DNA of 64,000 bases from Vreelandella neptunia (GTDB taxonomy: Bacteria > Pseudomonadota > Gammaproteobacteria > Pseudomonadales > Halomonadaceae), in contig NZ_CP140255.1 of assembly GCF_034479615.1 (NCBI RefSeq), positions 1,116,001 through 1,180,000 of the forward strand, given 5' to 3'. A program made the translations under genes and the position numbers. Below the pieces are notes generated by a model that was not told the origin of the DNA, did not search any database, and was given only the letters and a program-made list of their open reading frames with translations. Shown here piece after piece: positions 1 to 8,264 of this stretch. Each line of letters opens with the position of its first letter. Within the stretch, counting starts at the first letter, position 1.

Positions 1-97
1 TTCATTATGAACTTACGCTATTAACTTAGCGCAGCTTTATTTTGCGCGCAATATAAACGCCAAATAAATCGCTACGCCCTGCGCCAAAAAGCAAAGG

Positions 98-541
98 CTA
101 CTGGTTCTTTTGCAGGCTATCACGCAGCCGCACTAAGTCCTCTTTAAGCATGGTCAGTGCCTCAATTGACTGCTCGCTGGCATGCACCACACAGCTGGGA
201 ATATCGCACGCCTGTTCGCGCAACGCTTTGCCTTTGTCTGTGAGGTAAAGCTCTACTACGCGTTCGTCTTCATGGCTGCGTTTGCGATTCAACAGTTGAT
301 CGGCTTCAAGTCGCTTAAGCAGCGGCGTAAGTGAGCCAGGGTCTGTTAGTAGGCGCTTACTCATAGTGCCTACCGTGATGCCATCGTTTTGCCAAAGCAC
401 CAGCATCGCCAGGTATTGCGGGTAAGTTAGCCCCAACTTTTTGAGCAAGGGTTTATAAACTTTGGTCATCATCAACGAGGTTGAATAGAGCGCAAAGCAA
501 AGTTGGTGATCGAGCTCTAATTCGCTACAAGATGGTTGCAC
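98..541 (-). CDS. ohrR: OhrR-type MarR family peroxide-sensing repressor
   Basis: This 147-residue protein is a winged-helix MarR regulator of the OhrR group, which senses organic hydroperoxides and represses ohr/osmC-type peroxidase genes. A reactive-type cysteine lies near the N-terminus (C15, in the context DHQLCFALYS), as in known OhrR proteins. Two further cysteines (C112, C117) could act as resolving residues, as in two-cysteine OhrR. The DNA-binding region is around residues 50-95 with the winged-helix motif LLTDPGSLTPLLKRLE. The start codon is GTG. No ohr gene is adjacent; an OsmC-family peroxidase lies at 8265-8687, about 8 kb away. The gene is divergent from the TRAP operon. The family call is firm; OhrR rather than another MarR rests on the Cys15 context. 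Confidence 0.82.
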   Translation of the reverse strand: MQPSCSELELDHQLCFALYSTSLMMTKVYKPLLKKLGLTYPQYLAMLVLWQNDGITVGTMSKRLLTDPGSLTPLLKRLEADQLLNRKRSHEDERVVELYLTDKGKALREQACDIPSCVVHASEQSIEALTMLKEDLVRLRDSLQKNQ

Positions 542-637
542 AAGTATGGGTTCCGATCCGAAATACGTAGGGTAATGTAGCGCGGGAAGCAGTTAGTGGC
601 TATCCCTAGACGTTGGTCGTAAGTTGGCAGTTTTGTT

Positions 638-666
638 TTGACACGCACAGGGCAGGTAGCTAGCCT
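638..666 (+). promoter_or_regulatory. Candidate sigma70 promoter of the gluconate TRAP operon
   Basis: A perfect -35 hexamer TTGACA (638-643) is followed after 17 bp by TAGCCT (661-666), a moderate -10. Transcription would start near 673, just before the GntR-type palindrome at 679-692. That is the usual place for a repressor to block promoter clearance. This is inferred from sequence only. Confidence 0.5.
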
Positions 667-678
667 TCGCTTACTGGA

Positions 679-692
679 TGTTACCGGTAACA
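679..692. promoter_or_regulatory. GntR-type gluconate operator
   Basis: TGTTACCGGTAACA is a perfect 14-bp palindrome. It matches the operator known for the LacI-family gluconate repressor GntR of enterobacteria. It lies about 100 bp upstream of dctP and a few bases after the predicted transcription start. The GntR-like gene at 4433 in the same cluster is the obvious binder. Confidence 0.75.
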
Positions 693-710
693 AGTTGCCG
701 TTCATTGAAT

Positions 711-770
711 CAGCCATTAACAACCTCGCTATTAACGACTCAGCTATTAACAACCCAGTCATTAACAACA
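711..770 (+). repeat. Four-copy 15-bp tandem repeat in the dctP leader
   Basis: Four imperfect 15-bp units run in tandem (711, 726, 741, 756), each carrying ATTAACAAC or a one-base variant, with the core at 716, 731, 746 and 761. The repeat lies in the predicted 5' untranslated leader, ending 22 bases before the ATG. As RNA the units are rich in A-R-N triplets of the kind bound by the distal face of Hfq; the last unit contains AACAACAA (764-771). The function is unknown. Confidence 0.8.
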
Positions 771-792
771 ACGAGTATTTGGAGATAACGCT

Positions 793-1866
793 ATGACACC
801 TATTTGGCGCAACACACTGACCTTCGTCGGCGCGACCACCCTGACATTTGGTATGGCTCATGCCCAGAGCCCTGAGCTTTCTGATCCTCCTGAGATTGAA
901 GGCGAGGTAGTTGGCGACCACGGCTCGCATACTTTGCGCATGGGCATCGGCCTTGCGGAAAGTTCGCCACAGTACCTATCCAGCCAATACTTTGGTGAGA
1001 TTCTGGAGCAGCGTACCGACGGCCGTATTACCGTTAATGTCTTCCCTAACAGTCAGTTAGGTGATGACGTTCAAATGATGGAAATGCTGCAAACCGGTAC
1101 GCTGGATATGACCTATCCTTCCAGCTCTGCCACCACTGGTTACGTTGAAGAACTAGCCGCTTTCGATCTGCCGTTCCTGCTCCCTAGCCGTGAAGCAGCC
1201 GTGGCTGTGATGCAGAGCGATGTGGCCCAGGACATGCTGGATGCCTTTGAAGGTACCGGTCTGAAAGCGCTCGCCTTCTCTGAGAATGGCTATCGTCAGC
1301 TCTCGAACAGCGCACGCCCGGTGGCGAGTCCTGAAGACGTTGCAGGTCTAGATGTGCGCGGTTTAAGCGTACGTACCATGGAAAACCCGGTGCACCTGGC
1401 AATTTGGGAAGCGTTAGGCGCCAACCCAACGCCGATGGCCTTTGGTGAGCTGTTCTCTGCCATGGAGCAGGGCGTTGTTGATGGCCAGGAAAACCCATGG
1501 AGCACCATCCTCACCTCTAACTTCCATGAGGTGCAGGATTATGGCACTGAGACGCGTCACGTCTATACTCCCTTTATCATGATGCTTTCTGAGCGTACCT
1601 GGGATCGTATGGCGCCCGAGTACCAAGAGCTGGTGCTGGAAGCGGCGCGTCAGTCCGCTGAATATGAAATTCAGCTTTCTGCTGAATACGATGATTGGTC
1701 ACGGGATCAGCTTGCAGAGCGCGGAATGGAAATTACCCGCCTGGACGATGAGCAGTTAGCCGCGTTCCAGGATGCCGTTCAACCGGTTTATGAAGAGTGG
1801 GCGCCGCGTATTGGTGAAGACCTGATCGCCGACATTCAAAAGATTGTTGAAGAGAGCAGCAACTAA
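793..1866 (+). CDS. dctP: TRAP transporter periplasmic substrate-binding protein (DctP family)
   Basis: A 357-residue DctP/TAXI-type extracytoplasmic solute receptor that captures an organic acid in the periplasm and delivers it to the TRAP membrane subunits. An N-terminal signal peptide ends near residues 22-25 (FGMAHA, then QSPEL). The family features GRITVNVFPNSQLGDD and the region around residues 200-240 (FGELFSAMEQGVVDGQENP) are present. A ribosome site (GGAGA, 781-785) precedes the ATG. It is the first gene of an operon with dctQ, dctM, gluconokinase and a GntR-like repressor, and a GntR-type operator lies upstream. Gluconate or a related sugar acid is therefore the likely substrate, by context and not from the protein itself. 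Confidence 0.93.
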   Translation: MTPIWRNTLTFVGATTLTFGMAHAQSPELSDPPEIEGEVVGDHGSHTLRMGIGLAESSPQYLSSQYFGEILEQRTDGRITVNVFPNSQLGDDVQMMEMLQTGTLDMTYPSSSATTGYVEELAAFDLPFLLPSREAAVAVMQSDVAQDMLDAFEGTGLKALAFSENGYRQLSNSARPVASPEDVAGLDVRGLSVRTMENPVHLAIWEALGANPTPMAFGELFSAMEQGVVDGQENPWSTILTSNFHEVQDYGTETRHVYTPFIMMLSERTWDRMAPEYQELVLEAARQSAEYEIQLSAEYDDWSRDQLAERGMEITRLDDEQLAAFQDAVQPVYEEWAPRIGEDLIADIQKIVEESSN

Positions 1867-1887
1867 ACCTTACGTTTAGCGCACTAC

Positions 1888-1913
1888 TCGGGCAGGCCAT
1901 TGGGCCTGCCCGA
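1888..1913 (+). terminator. Intercistronic GC hairpin between dctP and dctQ
   Basis: An 11-bp perfect stem (1888-1898 with 1903-1913, arm TCGGGCAGGCC) closes a 4-base loop and is not followed by a U-run. Such a hairpin after a binding-protein gene usually blocks 3' exonucleases, or weakly attenuates, so that binding protein exceeds permease. It is probably not a full terminator because the operon continues. Confidence 0.7.
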
Positions 1914-1936
1914 CGTGTCAGTGCCCTGGAGCTCCT

Positions 1937-2530
1937 ATGTCACTCTCCTCTACACCCCCAAATACCCCCACGCCGATTGAAGATCCATCGGTGTATCTGG
2001 ATGACCCTAATCGCAAGTTGCTGGAAATCGATACCGATACTCGCCAAGGCCCGGCATTGTTCCGCTGGATGACTTTAGGCATGGAGTATTTGATCGGCGC
2101 TATTTTAGTGGCGTTGATTGTGTCCGTTTCCTGCAACGTGGTGGGACGTGCGTTGTTTAATAACTCGCTGCCGTGGGCGGATGAGCTCGCGCGTATGCTG
2201 TTTATATGGCTGGTATTTATCGGTGCCGCTGCGGCGTTTTCCCGTTACGAGCACATTGCCGTTGACGCTCTTGTACGGCGCCTGCCGCTGCGCTTGGCGC
2301 ATATGCTATATCTGCTGCAGCACCTGATTATTACCGGCCTCATGGTAGTGATGATTTGGGGCGGCTACCAAGTATTGGCACACTCTAGTGGGCGTTCGGC
2401 GATTATGGACGTGCCGCTGAGCTTTATCAGCCTTTCGCTGGTGCTATGCGTCATTTTTATTGCGGCGGTATCGATGTGGCGAATGTGGGTCAGCCTGAAC
2501 GTTATTCGACACCCTGAGCGGGAGCGCTAA
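1937..2530 (+). CDS. dctQ: TRAP transporter small permease (DctQ family)
   Basis: A 197-residue protein with a cytoplasmic N-terminus of about 45 residues and four predicted membrane helices, as in DctQ subunits. The signature NSLPWADELARMLFIWLVFIG, which marks this family, is present around residues 75-95. The small subunit pairs with DctM to form the sodium-driven transporter. It lies 70 bp after dctP, beyond a hairpin, and 2 bp before dctM. The N-terminal extension is proline- and acid-rich and longer than in many DctQ proteins; a shorter start cannot be excluded. Confidence 0.92.
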   Translation: MSLSSTPPNTPTPIEDPSVYLDDPNRKLLEIDTDTRQGPALFRWMTLGMEYLIGAILVALIVSVSCNVVGRALFNNSLPWADELARMLFIWLVFIGAAAAFSRYEHIAVDALVRRLPLRLAHMLYLLQHLIITGLMVVMIWGGYQVLAHSSGRSAIMDVPLSFISLSLVLCVIFIAAVSMWRMWVSLNVIRHPERER

Positions 2531-2532
2531 TC

Positions 2533-3813
2533 ATGCTATGGATTTTTCTGGCTATTTTATTGGCCTCCATCGTTATCGGGCTGCCCATTGCCTTTGGCCT
2601 GGGCGTTGCCGCGTTGGTGATGGCGGTACTCTCTGATATTCCACTGTCGATCATGATCGAGCAGTCCATCCGCGGGGTAAATAGCTTTCCGCTGCTGGCA
2701 ATTCCGTTCTTTATTTTAGTCGGTGAGGTGATGAGCAATGGCGGTATCGCTCGCCGCTTGATGGAGCTGGCTGGCGCTATGGTGGGCTTTATGCGCGGCG
2801 GGCTAGGGCAGGTTGCTATCACCGGCTCGATGTTCTTTGGCGGCATCAGTGGGTCAGCGGTGGCCGATACGGCCGCTACCGGTGCGATGATGATTCCCTC
2901 TATGAAAGAACAGGGGTATACGGCTGCCAATGCCACCGCAATTAATACCGTATCGTCAGTAATCGGGATCATTATTCCACCCTCGATTCCTCTGATTCTC
3001 TACGGCATCGTCACTGAGACTTCCATTAGCCGCCTGTTTATCGCCGGTATTATCCCCGGCCTGCTGATTGGCTTTGCGCTGATGGTGACCACCTATATTC
3101 TTGCCAAAAAGGATGGTGGCGGCGTGCAGCAGTTCCGCTGGGATCGTCTTTGGAAAGCCTTCAAAGATGCCTGGATGGCGCTAGTGCTTCCGGTGATTGT
3201 GATTGGCGGTATTATTGGCGGCGTGTTTACGGCCACCGAAGCCGCCGTAGCGGCACTGCTCTATTCGCTGGCTATTTCGCTGGTGGTCTACCGCGAATTC
3301 AAGCTTAAAGAGCTTGTCGGTATGCTGATTCGTACGGCCCGCTTGACCGGTATGGTCATGATGTTACTGGCGTTTGCGACGGTAATCGCTTGGTTCCTGA
3401 CCATTAATATGGTGCCGCAAACCCTGGTTAGCCAAGTTCAGTCGATCACTCAAGACCCGTTTATGCTGCTGTTGATTGTGGCCTTCTTGCTGCTGTTGGT
3501 GGGATTTGTGATGGACTTGACTCCGGCAATGGTAATTATGGCGCCTATGCTGGCTCCCATTGTCACCTCGGTGGGCGTTGATGCGGCTTACTTCGGCGTG
3601 CTGATGGCCTTTGTATTGGGCATCGGGTTATTAACCCCACCGGTGGGCACCTGCCTCTATGTAGGTTGCGGTGTAGGTAAAGTTTCTATGGAGTCGTTGG
3701 TCAAAGCCATGCTGCCTTACTATGCGGCTCTATTGGTGGTGTTGGTGATCCTGGTCGCTTTCCCAGGTATCGTTACCTGGCTGCCCGACCTCACCGCCGT
3801 GCGCGGCAATTAA
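2533..3813 (+). CDS. dctM: TRAP transporter large permease (DctM family)
   Basis: A 426-residue, very hydrophobic protein with about 12 membrane segments, the usual length for DctM. Family signatures include FFGGISGSAVADTAATG (around residue 100) and the glycine/proline-rich stretch IGIIIPPSIPLILYG. It catalyses sodium-coupled uptake of the ligand delivered by DctP. The start follows the dctQ stop by two bases, showing tight coupling. Gluconokinase follows after 13 bp. Confidence 0.95.
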   Translation: MLWIFLAILLASIVIGLPIAFGLGVAALVMAVLSDIPLSIMIEQSIRGVNSFPLLAIPFFILVGEVMSNGGIARRLMELAGAMVGFMRGGLGQVAITGSMFFGGISGSAVADTAATGAMMIPSMKEQGYTAANATAINTVSSVIGIIIPPSIPLILYGIVTETSISRLFIAGIIPGLLIGFALMVTTYILAKKDGGGVQQFRWDRLWKAFKDAWMALVLPVIVIGGIIGGVFTATEAAVAALLYSLAISLVVYREFKLKELVGMLIRTARLTGMVMMLLAFATVIAWFLTINMVPQTLVSQVQSITQDPFMLLLIVAFLLLLVGFVMDLTPAMVIMAPMLAPIVTSVGVDAAYFGVLMAFVLGIGLLTPPVGTCLYVGCGVGKVSMESLVKAMLPYYAALLVVLVILVAFPGIVTWLPDLTAVRGN

Positions 3814-3826
3814 TAGGAGAGCCTCT

Positions 3827-4354
3827 GTGAAGACCCTCTCGCATCGTATTTTGGTGATGGGCGTGTCCGGCTCAGGGAAGTCGCACATTGGCCAACAGTT
3901 GGCGCTAACCCTAGGAGCGACCTTTATCGATGGTGATGACTACCACTCGCCCGCTAACGTTGCCAAAATGGCTAGCGGCAAGCCGCTTAACGACGATGAC
4001 CGGAGCGAGTGGCTGGATACCTTGGCGGCGCTGTTTGCCGAGTATCGGGCAAAGAGTGAATCGCTGGTGATTGCTTGCTCTGGGTTGAAAAAACGCTACC
4101 GCGATCGACTGCGACAGGGCGACTCAGCGTTGCAGATCCTGTATTTAGAGGGCAGCCGGGAGCTACTGCTTGAACGGCTTGAAACCCGGGCCGGGCACTT
4201 CTTTAAAGGTGATACCATGTTGGCCAGCCAGCTGGCCGACTTGGAACCACCGAGTAGAGAGGAGGCCTTCAATGCCTCGATTGCTTTATCGCCCCAAGTG
4301 ATCGTTACGCAATTTGCTGCCACATTGTCGACGCCCAGCCACTCGCTAAGTTAA
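3827..4354 (+). CDS. gntK: Gluconokinase
   Basis: A 175-residue P-loop kinase of the thermoresistant gluconokinase family, which phosphorylates D-gluconate to 6-phosphogluconate for the Entner-Doudoroff or pentose phosphate pathway. The Walker A motif is G12-VSGSGK-S19. Family features include DGDDYHSPANVAKMASGKPL (residues 36-55), ACSGLKKRYRD and the GHFF motif near residue 123. The start is GTG, preceded by TAGGAGA. It directly follows dctM, which is the main reason to assign the TRAP system to gluconate. Confidence 0.95.
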   Translation: MKTLSHRILVMGVSGSGKSHIGQQLALTLGATFIDGDDYHSPANVAKMASGKPLNDDDRSEWLDTLAALFAEYRAKSESLVIACSGLKKRYRDRLRQGDSALQILYLEGSRELLLERLETRAGHFFKGDTMLASQLADLEPPSREEAFNASIALSPQVIVTQFAATLSTPSHSLS

Positions 4355-4432
4355 AAGGCAGGAATAAGCATTAGGGTCGCTGCTGGTTAGGCTAGGCCCT
4401 ATCGCTTACACGTTGCATAAGGCAGTCACTTT

Positions 4433-5428
4433 TTGAAGAAAAAACGCCCAACCCTGCAGGATATCGCCAATCACGTAGGGGCTACCAAAATGACGGTAAG
4501 CCGCTGCCTGCGCGACCCTGAAACGGTCTCGGAAGGCCTCCGAGAGCGTATCTTCTCGGTTGCTGAGCAGATTGGCTATATTCCCAATCGCGCACCGGAT
4601 TTGCTCTCACGGGCGACCAGCCACTCCATCGGGGTGCTGGTGCCGTCGCTTACCAATCAGGTATTCGCCGATGTCATCCTCGGTATCGAAACGCTGACGG
4701 AGCCGGCAGGTTATCACCTAATGCTTTCCCACTATGGCTATAGCCCAGAGCTTGAGGAGCGGAGTCTGGCATCTTTGCTCTCCTATAACGTCGATGGGGT
4801 GATTCTGTCTGACCGTGACCATACACCGCGCAGCCTGCGCATGCTGGAAACCGCCGGCATTCCAATTGTTGAGATCATGGACACCCACCGCCCTCCGCTG
4901 CAGCAGGTAGTGGGCTACGATAACGTTCAAGCGGCGTATGACATGGTGAGTGAGATGATCCGACGTGGTCGACGTCAGGTGATTTATCTGGCGGTGCGCT
5001 TGGATGAGCGCACCCGACAGCGTGAGCAGGGCTACCGTCGCGCCATGGAGGAGCATGGATTAACACCCGTCACCTTACAAAGCACTCAGCGCTCCTCTTA
5101 CAGCGTGGGGGCGGCGCTGCTGCAACAGATAATCGTCGATTATCCAGCGGCGGATGGCCTGTTCTGCACCAACGATGACGTGGCAGTAGGGGCCTATTTC
5201 GAGTGCCAGCGGCGGGGGATTGATGTACCTGGGCGGATGGCCTTGGCTGGCTTCCATGGCCACGACGTGGGGCACGTTATGACGCCACGGCTTGCCAGCG
5301 TAGTCACTCCGCGTCAGGCCATAGGCGAAGCGGCAGCGGCGGAATTATTGGCGCGGATTCGTGGAGAATTGCTAACCCAGAAAGTGGTTGATTTGGGTTA
5401 CCGTATTGAAGTGGGAATGACCTTATAG
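4433..5428 (+). CDS. gntR: LacI-family gluconate repressor (GntR-like)
   Basis: A 331-residue LacI/GalR repressor with an N-terminal helix-turn-helix (residues 6-55: TLQDIANHVGATKMTVSRCL) and a periplasmic-binding-protein-like sensor domain. It resembles the gluconate repressor GntR of enterobacteria and pseudomonads, and the effector is expected to be gluconate or 6-phosphogluconate. The start is TTG, with AAGG about 10 bases upstream. It is last in the dctPQM-gntK cluster and would bind TGTTACCGGTAACA at 679-692. No second operator was found directly in front of gntR or gntK. Confidence 0.9.
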   Translation: MKKKRPTLQDIANHVGATKMTVSRCLRDPETVSEGLRERIFSVAEQIGYIPNRAPDLLSRATSHSIGVLVPSLTNQVFADVILGIETLTEPAGYHLMLSHYGYSPELEERSLASLLSYNVDGVILSDRDHTPRSLRMLETAGIPIVEIMDTHRPPLQQVVGYDNVQAAYDMVSEMIRRGRRQVIYLAVRLDERTRQREQGYRRAMEEHGLTPVTLQSTQRSSYSVGAALLQQIIVDYPAADGLFCTNDDVAVGAYFECQRRGIDVPGRMALAGFHGHDVGHVMTPRLASVVTPRQAIGEAAAAELLARIRGELLTQKVVDLGYRIEVGMTL

Positions 5429-5499
5429 AGCGCGTTATCGAGTAGCCGTTAGCGGCGTAAATGACTAAAGTAGCCTTTTACTTTTGTCGCGAGGCCGTC

Positions 5500-6348
5500 G
5501 TGCAGATTACTCAACTCAATATTTACCCCGTCAAATCGCTAAAAGGCATCAGCGTGACTCAAAGCGAGCTGCAAGAGCACGGACTAGCCTGGGATCGCCG
5601 CTGGATGCTGGTGGATGCGCAGCAGCGTTTTGTGACCCAGCGCCAACTCCCGGCGCTTGCCACCGTTGAGGTCGCGCTGACCGATGAGCACTTGGTGCTG
5701 TCGCATCCTAACGTCGAGCCGTTGAGCGTACCGCTGGCCGAGCCAGAGGGAAATTTGCGCCTGGTCAGTGTGTGGAATGACCACTGTAAAGCTCTGCCAG
5801 AGAGCGATGAAGTATCGCACTGGTTGGTTGCCGCCTTGGGCGAGCAGGTTCAGGGGCTTAGCATGGTGCGCTTTGCTACCGAGTTTACCCGTGCCGTTGA
5901 AGAGGATTTCCTTGATGGCGGGGCGGCGCATACCTACTTCTCTGACGGCTACCCCTTCTTGATTGCGACTACAGGGTCGTTAGACGCCCTGAACCAGGCC
6001 TTAGTAGCAGGTGGGCACGCCCCCGTGCCCATGAACCGCTTTCGGCCCAATATCGTCGTAGAGAGTGACGAGGCTTGGGCGGAAGATCACTGGGCAACGT
6101 TGACTGAGCAAGACGGCGCCTTTCAGCTAGCGTTACGCAAGCCCTGCAAGCGCTGCAAGATTACCACCATCGATCAGCATACCGCGGCAGTGCCTGCCCC
6201 AGCTGAACCGCTGAAAACCTTGATTGAACTCAACACCCAGCCCACCTTAAAAGGCGCCCACTTTGGCCAAAACGCTACGCTGGTAGCCGGCGACGGCAGT
6301 GTTATTCGCGTGGGTGATAGACTGACAGTAACAGCCCGCAGCGTCTAG
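5500..6348 (+). CDS. MOSC domain protein (MOSC N-terminal barrel plus MOSC)
   Basis: This protein has an N-terminal MOSC beta-barrel (starting ITQLNIYPVKSLKG) followed by a MOSC domain, as in YcbX and mARC-type proteins but without the ferredoxin domain of YcbX. MOSC proteins handle the molybdenum cofactor or transfer sulfur. The conserved cysteine region KPCKRCKITTID is present near the C-terminus. I prefer the GTG at 5500 because GAGG (5491-5494) sits 5 bases upstream and the fold begins at once; an ATG at 5461 would add 13 unsupported residues. There is no clear operon partner. Confidence 0.85.
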   Translation: MQITQLNIYPVKSLKGISVTQSELQEHGLAWDRRWMLVDAQQRFVTQRQLPALATVEVALTDEHLVLSHPNVEPLSVPLAEPEGNLRLVSVWNDHCKALPESDEVSHWLVAALGEQVQGLSMVRFATEFTRAVEEDFLDGGAAHTYFSDGYPFLIATTGSLDALNQALVAGGHAPVPMNRFRPNIVVESDEAWAEDHWATLTEQDGAFQLALRKPCKRCKITTIDQHTAAVPAPAEPLKTLIELNTQPTLKGAHFGQNATLVAGDGSVIRVGDRLTVTARSV

Positions 6349-6494
6349 AAAGCTCAGCATACTAATAGTTAAAAATGCGTTTTTTAACTTGTCAAGATAG
6401 ACGGATTGATTAATTTGTCGTTGACGCTTTTATAGGGAGTCTCTAGTGTCCGAGACTCTAGCACACTAGTATTTTTACACTGTGGGGAAGCGCC

Positions 6495-7283
6495 GTGGAT
6501 CTCGCAACATTGATTGGCTTGGTAGGGGCTGCTGTCTTAGTAGGCACTGCTGTGATTATGGGCACTTCGCCAGAGGTGTTCATGAACCCCACTGGGCTGC
6601 TGCTAGTGGTAGGGGGAAGCCTGTTTGTTGTATTGGCTAAGTTTAGTATTACGCAATTTAAATTCGCCTTTAGAGCCGCTGCCCGGGCGTTTAAGTTTCA
6701 ACTGCCAAGTATTCAAGAAAGTATTGATGAGTTAGTAGAGCTATCAAAGGTGGCGCGCCGAGAAGGCATGATTGCTCTAGAAAGTCGCGAAGTCAGTTCG
6801 CCGTTTTTGCAGAAGGGCCTGCAAATGCTGGCCGATGGCTACAGTGCCGAGATGATAAGAGACATGATGGAAAAGGAGCGCCTGCTTACTCTTGAGCGTA
6901 ATCAGGCGGGGGGGCAGGTATTTTCAGCCCTAGGCGAGGTGGCTCCCGCCATGGGCATGATTGGTACACTGGTAGGCTTAGTGCAAATGCTTTCCAATAT
7001 GGGCGACCCATCGCTCATTGGCCCGGCCATGGCCGTTGCTCTTCTAACCACTTTGTATGGTGCGATGATCGCAACGATGATCGCCAGTCCTATCGCGGAT
7101 AAGCTTTGGGTGCGCATGAATCAAGAAGCCAAAATGCAGGAGCTGTGGATTGATGCGGTGCTGGCCATTAAAAGCGATAAGAACCCGCGCGTACTGGAAC
7201 AAATGTTGACGATATATCTCCCACCAGAACATCGCAGCGCAGCTGACGCAGAAGCAAATACTACCGCAGGCGAGCAGACGTAA
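6495..7283 (+). CDS. pomA: Flagellar motor stator protein, MotA/PomA family
   Basis: A 262-residue stator subunit with four membrane helices that forms an ion channel with PomB and drives flagellar rotation. The MotA-family stretch GEVAPAMGMIGTLVGLVQML (around residues 150-170) and the cytoplasmic loop between helices 2 and 3 are visible. It resembles the sodium-type PomA more than MotA in length and N-terminus (MDLATLIGLVGAAVLVG). The start is GTG with GGGGAAG upstream. pomB starts 3 bases after the stop. No other flagellar genes are nearby, which is common for PomAB pairs. Confidence 0.93.
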   Translation: MDLATLIGLVGAAVLVGTAVIMGTSPEVFMNPTGLLLVVGGSLFVVLAKFSITQFKFAFRAAARAFKFQLPSIQESIDELVELSKVARREGMIALESREVSSPFLQKGLQMLADGYSAEMIRDMMEKERLLTLERNQAGGQVFSALGEVAPAMGMIGTLVGLVQMLSNMGDPSLIGPAMAVALLTTLYGAMIATMIASPIADKLWVRMNQEAKMQELWIDAVLAIKSDKNPRVLEQMLTIYLPPEHRSAADAEANTTAGEQT

Positions 7284-7286
7284 AAA

Positions 7287-8156
7287 ATGGCGCAAAAACA
7301 GACCAACATCCCCGCCTGGATGATTACCTACGCAGACTTAATGTCACTGCTGCTGTGCTTTTTTGTGCTATTGCTGTCGTTTGCGGAAATCGATGCGGAA
7401 AAGTTTCGTCGAGTGGCGGACGAATTGTCCAAAGCCTTTGGCGTTCAGCGCGAAGTTGAAGCGACACAAGTACCTATGGGAACCAGCGCGGTAAAGCAGC
7501 ATTTCTCTCCAGCAGTGCCTGATCGCACCTTGGTAGATGAAGTGCGTCAGCAAACAATGCAACAGCGACCGCAGCTTGAGTCAATGCGCGATAGTCAGGA
7601 AGCCCAGCGCCACCTGCAAAGCCACCAATTGGCTCAGAATGTTGAAAAGCTGCTCGAAACATCGTTGCCAGAGGGCGCGACTGAAATTGATATTGATCAG
7701 TTTCGTGTGGTGGTGCGAATTTCCGAAAATGGCACCTTTGGGTCGGGTAATGCCACCGTCACTTCGGCCTTTGAGGACTTATTACAGTCGCTAGCAACCC
7801 TTCTGGCCGATGTGCCTGGAACGATTTCCATTGATGGGCATACTGATGATGTGCCTATCCGTACATCCCAATTCCGCAGCAATTGGGATCTTTCGGCAAT
7901 GCGAGCCGCTTCAGTGGCAAACGTTCTCACCGCGACCGGTGCGCTGGCACCTGAGCGGCTAATCGTTCAAGGCTTCGCGGATACTAGGCCATTGGCCTCT
8001 AATCTGACCAACGAAGGCCGAGCCGAAAATCGCCGGGTTGAGCTAATGATTGATCTGGATGCGGCTGTTGAAGAGCGGGGCGAGCGCTCAGTGGAGTCAT
8101 TGCAACCCGTTTCTTCCGATCCTCTTGAGTCTGCCGAGACCGATTCAACACCCTGA
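7287..8156 (+). CDS. pomB: Flagellar motor stator protein, MotB/PomB family
   Basis: A 289-residue partner of PomA. A single N-terminal membrane helix carries the essential ion-binding aspartate (D17 in TYADLMSLLLCFFVLLLSF). A linker and plug region of about 100 residues follows. The C-terminal OmpA-like peptidoglycan-binding domain (residues 145-265) contains SIDGHTDDVPI and the motif NRRVEL. It anchors the stator to the cell wall. The sodium type is inferred from overall similarity and a marine or halophilic lifestyle; ion choice cannot be proved from sequence. Confidence 0.92.
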   Translation: MAQKQTNIPAWMITYADLMSLLLCFFVLLLSFAEIDAEKFRRVADELSKAFGVQREVEATQVPMGTSAVKQHFSPAVPDRTLVDEVRQQTMQQRPQLESMRDSQEAQRHLQSHQLAQNVEKLLETSLPEGATEIDIDQFRVVVRISENGTFGSGNATVTSAFEDLLQSLATLLADVPGTISIDGHTDDVPIRTSQFRSNWDLSAMRAASVANVLTATGALAPERLIVQGFADTRPLASNLTNEGRAENRRVELMIDLDAAVEERGERSVESLQPVSSDPLESAETDSTP

Positions 8157-8191
8157 TTCGGCATAAGCCGCGGAATCAGCTACGCTAGTAA

Positions 8192-8213
8192 CTCGGTAAT
8201 CGCAGTTACCGAG
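8192..8213. promoter_or_regulatory. Inverted repeat between pomB and the OsmC gene
   Basis: CTCGGTAA and TTACCGAG form 8-bp arms around a 6-base loop. It could be a weak terminator of pomAB (no U-run follows) or an operator of the OsmC gene that starts about 50 bp downstream. Confidence 0.4.
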
Positions 8214-8264
8214 CCTTATCGGAGCCTAATCGATAAGCTAACTATCACAGGAAAGGAGAACAGT

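Noticed and set aside
6349..6494. sigma28 flagellar promoter before pomA
   Set aside because: No convincing match to the -35 and -10 flagellar consensus.
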